From an uncultured Clostridium sp. (GTDB lineage: Bacteria > Bacillota > Clostridia > Oscillospirales > Acutalibacteraceae), in the NCBI GenBank assembly GCA_900547915.1, contig URIN01000064.1:1-7452 (forward strand): 7,452 nucleotides of DNA, read 5' to 3'. Under the pieces are notes generated by a model. It saw only the letters and a program-made list of their open reading frames with translations. It did no database searches and was not told the origin of the DNA. Shown here piece after piece: positions 4,770-7,452 of the stretch (position 1 is the stretch's first letter; each line of letters starts with the position of its first letter). The translations under genes were made by a program, and so were the position numbers.

Positions 4770-7394
4770 TCACTTTCCGAGAGAATCGAGAGAAGCTTTT
4801 ATTGAGGTGATCTTTTCTTCAAGTTTTGCGGCATCCTCACGATTCTTATTTACAACATTTTCAGGGGCTTTATTGACGAAGCCGGGATTTGAAATCTTTT
4901 TATTAATGAAATCAAGCTTATCCCGGGCGGCTGCAAGATCCTTTTCAAGGCGTTTCCTTTCAGCCTCAAAGTCAACAAGTTCTCCCATAGGAATATATAT
5001 TTTTGCGCTCTCTGTTACGATAGTAACTACGTTGCCGAGATTATCAAATGATTCTGCAACCGTTACATCGCCCGCATATGCGAGACGCTTGATAAACTCA
5101 GCACCGTAATTGAACGTGTCAGTATCCTGAGTTTCAACATAAACAGCCGCTTTTCTGCTGGGCGGGATATTCATTTCCGCTCTGCGGTTTCTGATTGCCC
5201 TTACGGCAGCCATTATCTTTTCAACATGCTCTTCCTCAGCGGCAAAATTGAGCGCATCATCATACTCTACCCACTTTGAGATCATAATGGACTCAGTATC
5301 GTGAGGAATTGCCTGATATATTTCCTCCGTAATAAACGGCATAAATGGATGAAGAAGCTTTAAGATGTCGGTCAATACATATACAAGTACAGCTTTTGCC
5401 GTATCTGCGCCATCACCGCTCTGAAGTCTTATCTTGGAAATTTCTATATACCAATCGCAGAATACATCCCAGATAAAGTCATAAAGTTTCTGAATGGCAA
5501 CGCCGAGTTCAAACTTTTCAAGATTTGCGGTAACATCCTTGGCAAGAGTGTTTACCTTTGAAATTATCCATTTATCCTCAAGAGCAAGTTCTTTGGGAAG
5601 TCCCTCAAACTTATAATCATCACCGAGATACATAAGAACAAATCTTGCGGCATTCCAAAGCTTATTTGCGAAATTGCGTGAAGCTTTAACTTTATCATCT
5701 GAAAAACGCATATCATTTCCGGGTGAATTACCTGTTGCAAGAGTAAATCTGAGTGCGTCCGCACCATATTCAGCAATAACCTCGAGCGGATCAATACCGT
5801 TGCCGAGTGATTTACTCATCTTTCTGCCCTGAGCATCACGAACAAGGCCGTGGATAAGAACCGTATCAAACGGAACTTTACCTGTGTGCTCAACGGCTGA
5901 GAATATCATTCTTGCAACCCAGAAGAAAATTATATCATAACCCGTTACAAGCGTATTTGTTGGATAGAAATATTCGAGTTCAGGAGTCTTGTCCGGCCAG
6001 CCGAGTGTGCTAAACGGCCAAAGAGCCGAGCTGAACCACGTATCGAGTGTATCGGGATCCTGCTCAACATGAGTGCTGCCGCACTTGGGGCACTTCTTAA
6101 CATCTTCCTTGGAAACAATTACCTCGCCACAGTCCTGGCAGTAATAAGCAGGTATTCTGTGACCCCACCAAAGCTGACGTGAGATACACCAATCTTTGAT
6201 ATTTTCCATCCAGTGATAATATATCTTGCTGAATCTTTCAGGAACGAACTTTACTTCGCCATTTTTAACGACATCGATTGCCGGCTTTGCAAGGGGTTCC
6301 ATTTTTACGAACCACTGCTTTGAAAGGCGCGGTTCAATAGTTGAATGGCAACGGTAGCAGGTACCTACATTATGGCTGTAATCCTCAATTTTGATAAGAG
6401 CGCCCTCTGCTTCAAGATCTTTTACTATCTCCTTGCGGCACTCGTATCTGTCCATACCGCTGTACTTGCCCCAGCCCTCGGCAATATGACCGTCATCAGT
6501 CATAACATCTATTATTTCAAGGTTATGGCGAAGACCTACTTCGTAGTCGTTGGGGTCGTGAGCAGGAGTAATTTTAACAACGCCCGTACCGAATTCAATA
6601 TCAACATAATCATCAGCTACAACGGGTATCTCTCTGTGAACAATTGGCAGTATAAGAGTCTTGCCGATAATATCCTTATATCTCTCATCATTCGGGTTTA
6701 CTGCAACAGCAGTATCACCGAGCATTGTTTCAGGTCTTGTTGTGGCAAGTTCAACATAACCGCTTCCGTCCTTGAAAGGATAGCGCAGATGCCAGAAATG
6801 ACCTGCCTGATCTTCATACTCAACTTCCGCATCAGAAATAGTTGTGCGGCAGTGAGGGCACCAGTTTACCATTCTTTTGCCCTGATAGATAAGACCTTTA
6901 TTATAAAGATTTACGAATACCTCTTTTACGGCTTTTGAGCACCCCTCGTCCATTGTGAAACGTTCTCTGTCCCAATCGCATGAAGAGCCCATTTTTTTAA
7001 GCTGCTCTATAATTCTTGAGCCGTACTGATCTTTCCATGCCCATGCGCGTTTGAGGAATTCGTCTCTGCCGATTTCTTCTTTAGTTACGCCTTCCTTACG
7101 CATAGCTTCAACAATCTTTGCCTCTGTTGCAATAGACGCATGGTCTGTGCCCGGGAGCCATAAAGCATCATAGCCCTGCATTCTGCGCCAACGGATAAGT
7201 ATATCCTGAAGAGTGTTGTCAAGCGCATGACCCATATGAAGCTGACCCGTGATATTCGGGGGCGGGATAACAATTGTATATGGCTTTTTCGTTTTATCAA
7301 CCTCTGCATGGAAGTATTTGTTATCGCACCAGAATTTATAGGTGCGATCTTCAACTTCAGCAGGGTTATACTGCTTTGCAAGTTCTTTTGACAT
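4770..7394 (-). CDS. valS: Valyl-tRNA synthetase
   Basis: Class Ia aminoacyl-tRNA synthetase charging tRNA-Val with valine in the cytosol, with editing of mischarged threonine. The 874 residues match the bacterial family (about 880). Catalytic motifs: [18 protein letters not shown] with the HIGH signature as HMGH (53-56), and [11 protein letters not shown] with KMSKS (525-529). The CP1 editing domain carries [10 protein letters not shown] (218-227) and TPAHDPND (276-283). Four CxxC pairs (179/182, 346/349, 419/422, 435/438) suggest zinc binding. The anticodon-binding domain spans about 605-750, and the charged C-terminal coiled coil of ValS covers about 808-870. AGGAG (complement of 7403-7407) lies eight bases before the ATG. 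First gene of a valS-folC operon; the TGA stop is four bases from folC. Confidence 0.98.
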   Translation of the reverse strand: MSKELAKQYNPAEVEDRTYKFWCDNKYFHAEVDKTKKPYTIVIPPPNITGQLHMGHALDNTLQDILIRWRRMQGYDALWLPGTDHASIATEAKIVEAMRKEGVTKEEIGRDEFLKRAWAWKDQYGSRIIEQLKKMGSSCDWDRERFTMDEGCSKAVKEVFVNLYNKGLIYQGKRMVNWCPHCRTTISDAEVEYEDQAGHFWHLRYPFKDGSGYVELATTRPETMLGDTAVAVNPNDERYKDIIGKTLILPIVHREIPVVADDYVDIEFGTGVVKITPAHDPNDYEVGLRHNLEIIDVMTDDGHIAEGWGKYSGMDRYECRKEIVKDLEAEGALIKIEDYSHNVGTCYRCHSTIEPRLSKQWFVKMEPLAKPAIDVVKNGEVKFVPERFSKIYYHWMENIKDWCISRQLWWGHRIPAYYCQDCGEVIVSKEDVKKCPKCGSTHVEQDPDTLDTWFSSALWPFSTLGWPDKTPELEYFYPTNTLVTGYDIIFFWVARMIFSAVEHTGKVPFDTVLIHGLVRDAQGRKMSKSLGNGIDPLEVIAEYGADALRFTLATGNSPGNDMRFSDDKVKASRNFANKLWNAARFVLMYLGDDYKFEGLPKELALEDKWIISKVNTLAKDVTANLEKFELGVAIQKLYDFIWDVFCDWYIEISKIRLQSGDGADTAKAVLVYVLTDILKLLHPFMPFITEEIYQAIPHDTESIMISKWVEYDDALNFAAEEEHVEKIMAAVRAIRNRRAEMNIPPSRKAAVYVETQDTDTFNYGAEFIKRLAYAGDVTVAESFDNLGNVVTIVTESAKIYIPMGELVDFEAERKRLEKDLAAARDKLDFINKKISNPGFVNKAPENVVNKNREDAAKLEEKITSIKASLDSLGK

Positions 7395-7409
7395 AAAATC
7401 AACTCCTGT

Positions 7410-7422
7410 GCGGCATTGCCGC
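7410..7422. repeat. Short GC-rich inverted repeat in the valS leader
   Basis: GCGGC (7410-7414) and GCCGC (7418-7422) around ATT. In the valS transcript the hairpin ends two bases before the AGGAG site, so it could slow or guard ribosome entry. A T-rich run follows it only on the plus strand (7423-7432), where it would form a weak terminator, but no plus-strand gene runs into it. Role unresolved. Confidence 0.4.
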
Positions 7423-7443
7423 TTGTTTTTTTAATCTTAACAA

Positions 7444-7452
7444 CAAAAAAGC
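7444..7452 (-). other. T-tract at the window edge upstream of valS
   Basis: In valS orientation the window opens with GC followed by six Ts (complement of 7445-7450). This is what the tail of an intrinsic terminator looks like, with the stem cut off beyond the window. In Firmicutes valS is often controlled by a T-box attenuator just upstream, so it may be that terminator or the end of the preceding gene; neither the T-box bulge sequence nor a specifier loop is present to decide. Confidence 0.25.

Noticed and set aside
7410..7432. GC hairpin followed by Ts on the plus strand, considered as a plus-strand terminator.
   Set aside because: No plus-strand gene leads into it, the stem is only 5 bp and the T-run is offset; it is kept only as an inverted repeat.

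Overview
The window reads as a piece of an AT-rich, spore-forming Firmicute, most likely a clostridial gut-type organism (inferred). Evidence: a complete spoIIAA-spoIIAB-sigF sporulation switch, a Firmicute-style valS-folC pair, AT-rich intergenic DNA with strong AGGAG/GGAG-type Shine-Dalgarno sites, and stem-plus-T-tract terminators. No species can be named from this alone. Positions 1-33 are not genomic: they match the Illumina Nextera read-1 adapter ending in the 19-bp Tn5 mosaic end, so biological sequence starts at 34 and the left edge is an untrimmed contig end.

Plus strand, 34-2042: metA (first enzyme of methionine synthesis from homoserine) with its own terminator, then a stand-alone short-chain dehydrogenase driven by a near-consensus extended -10 promoter and closed by a terminator that works in both directions. 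Minus strand, 7452-2043: valS and folC, four bases apart and clearly one operon, end in a terminator hairpin; directly behind its T-tract begins spoIIAA, then spoIIAB and sigF, the last two overlapping by 7 bases. The plus and minus blocks converge on the terminator at about 2005-2042.

How the genes work together: SpoIIAA (anti-anti-sigma), SpoIIAB (anti-sigma kinase) and SigF form the partner-switching module that confines sigma-F activity to the forespore. ValS and FolC are housekeeping enzymes (Val-tRNA charging; folate synthesis and polyglutamylation). MetA and the dehydrogenase are metabolic and appear independently transcribed.

No wholly new system is evident. Points deserving a second look: a 146-base gap between spoIIAA and spoIIAB, unusual for this operon, that holds two interleaved perfect 8-bp inverted repeats (a possible pseudoknot or switching leader) just before the spoIIAB start; the absence of room for a promoter between the folC terminator and spoIIAA; Ala at the acyl-CoA-specificity position 111 of MetA; a SigF that lacks the usual N-terminal helix; and an unusually short FolC.
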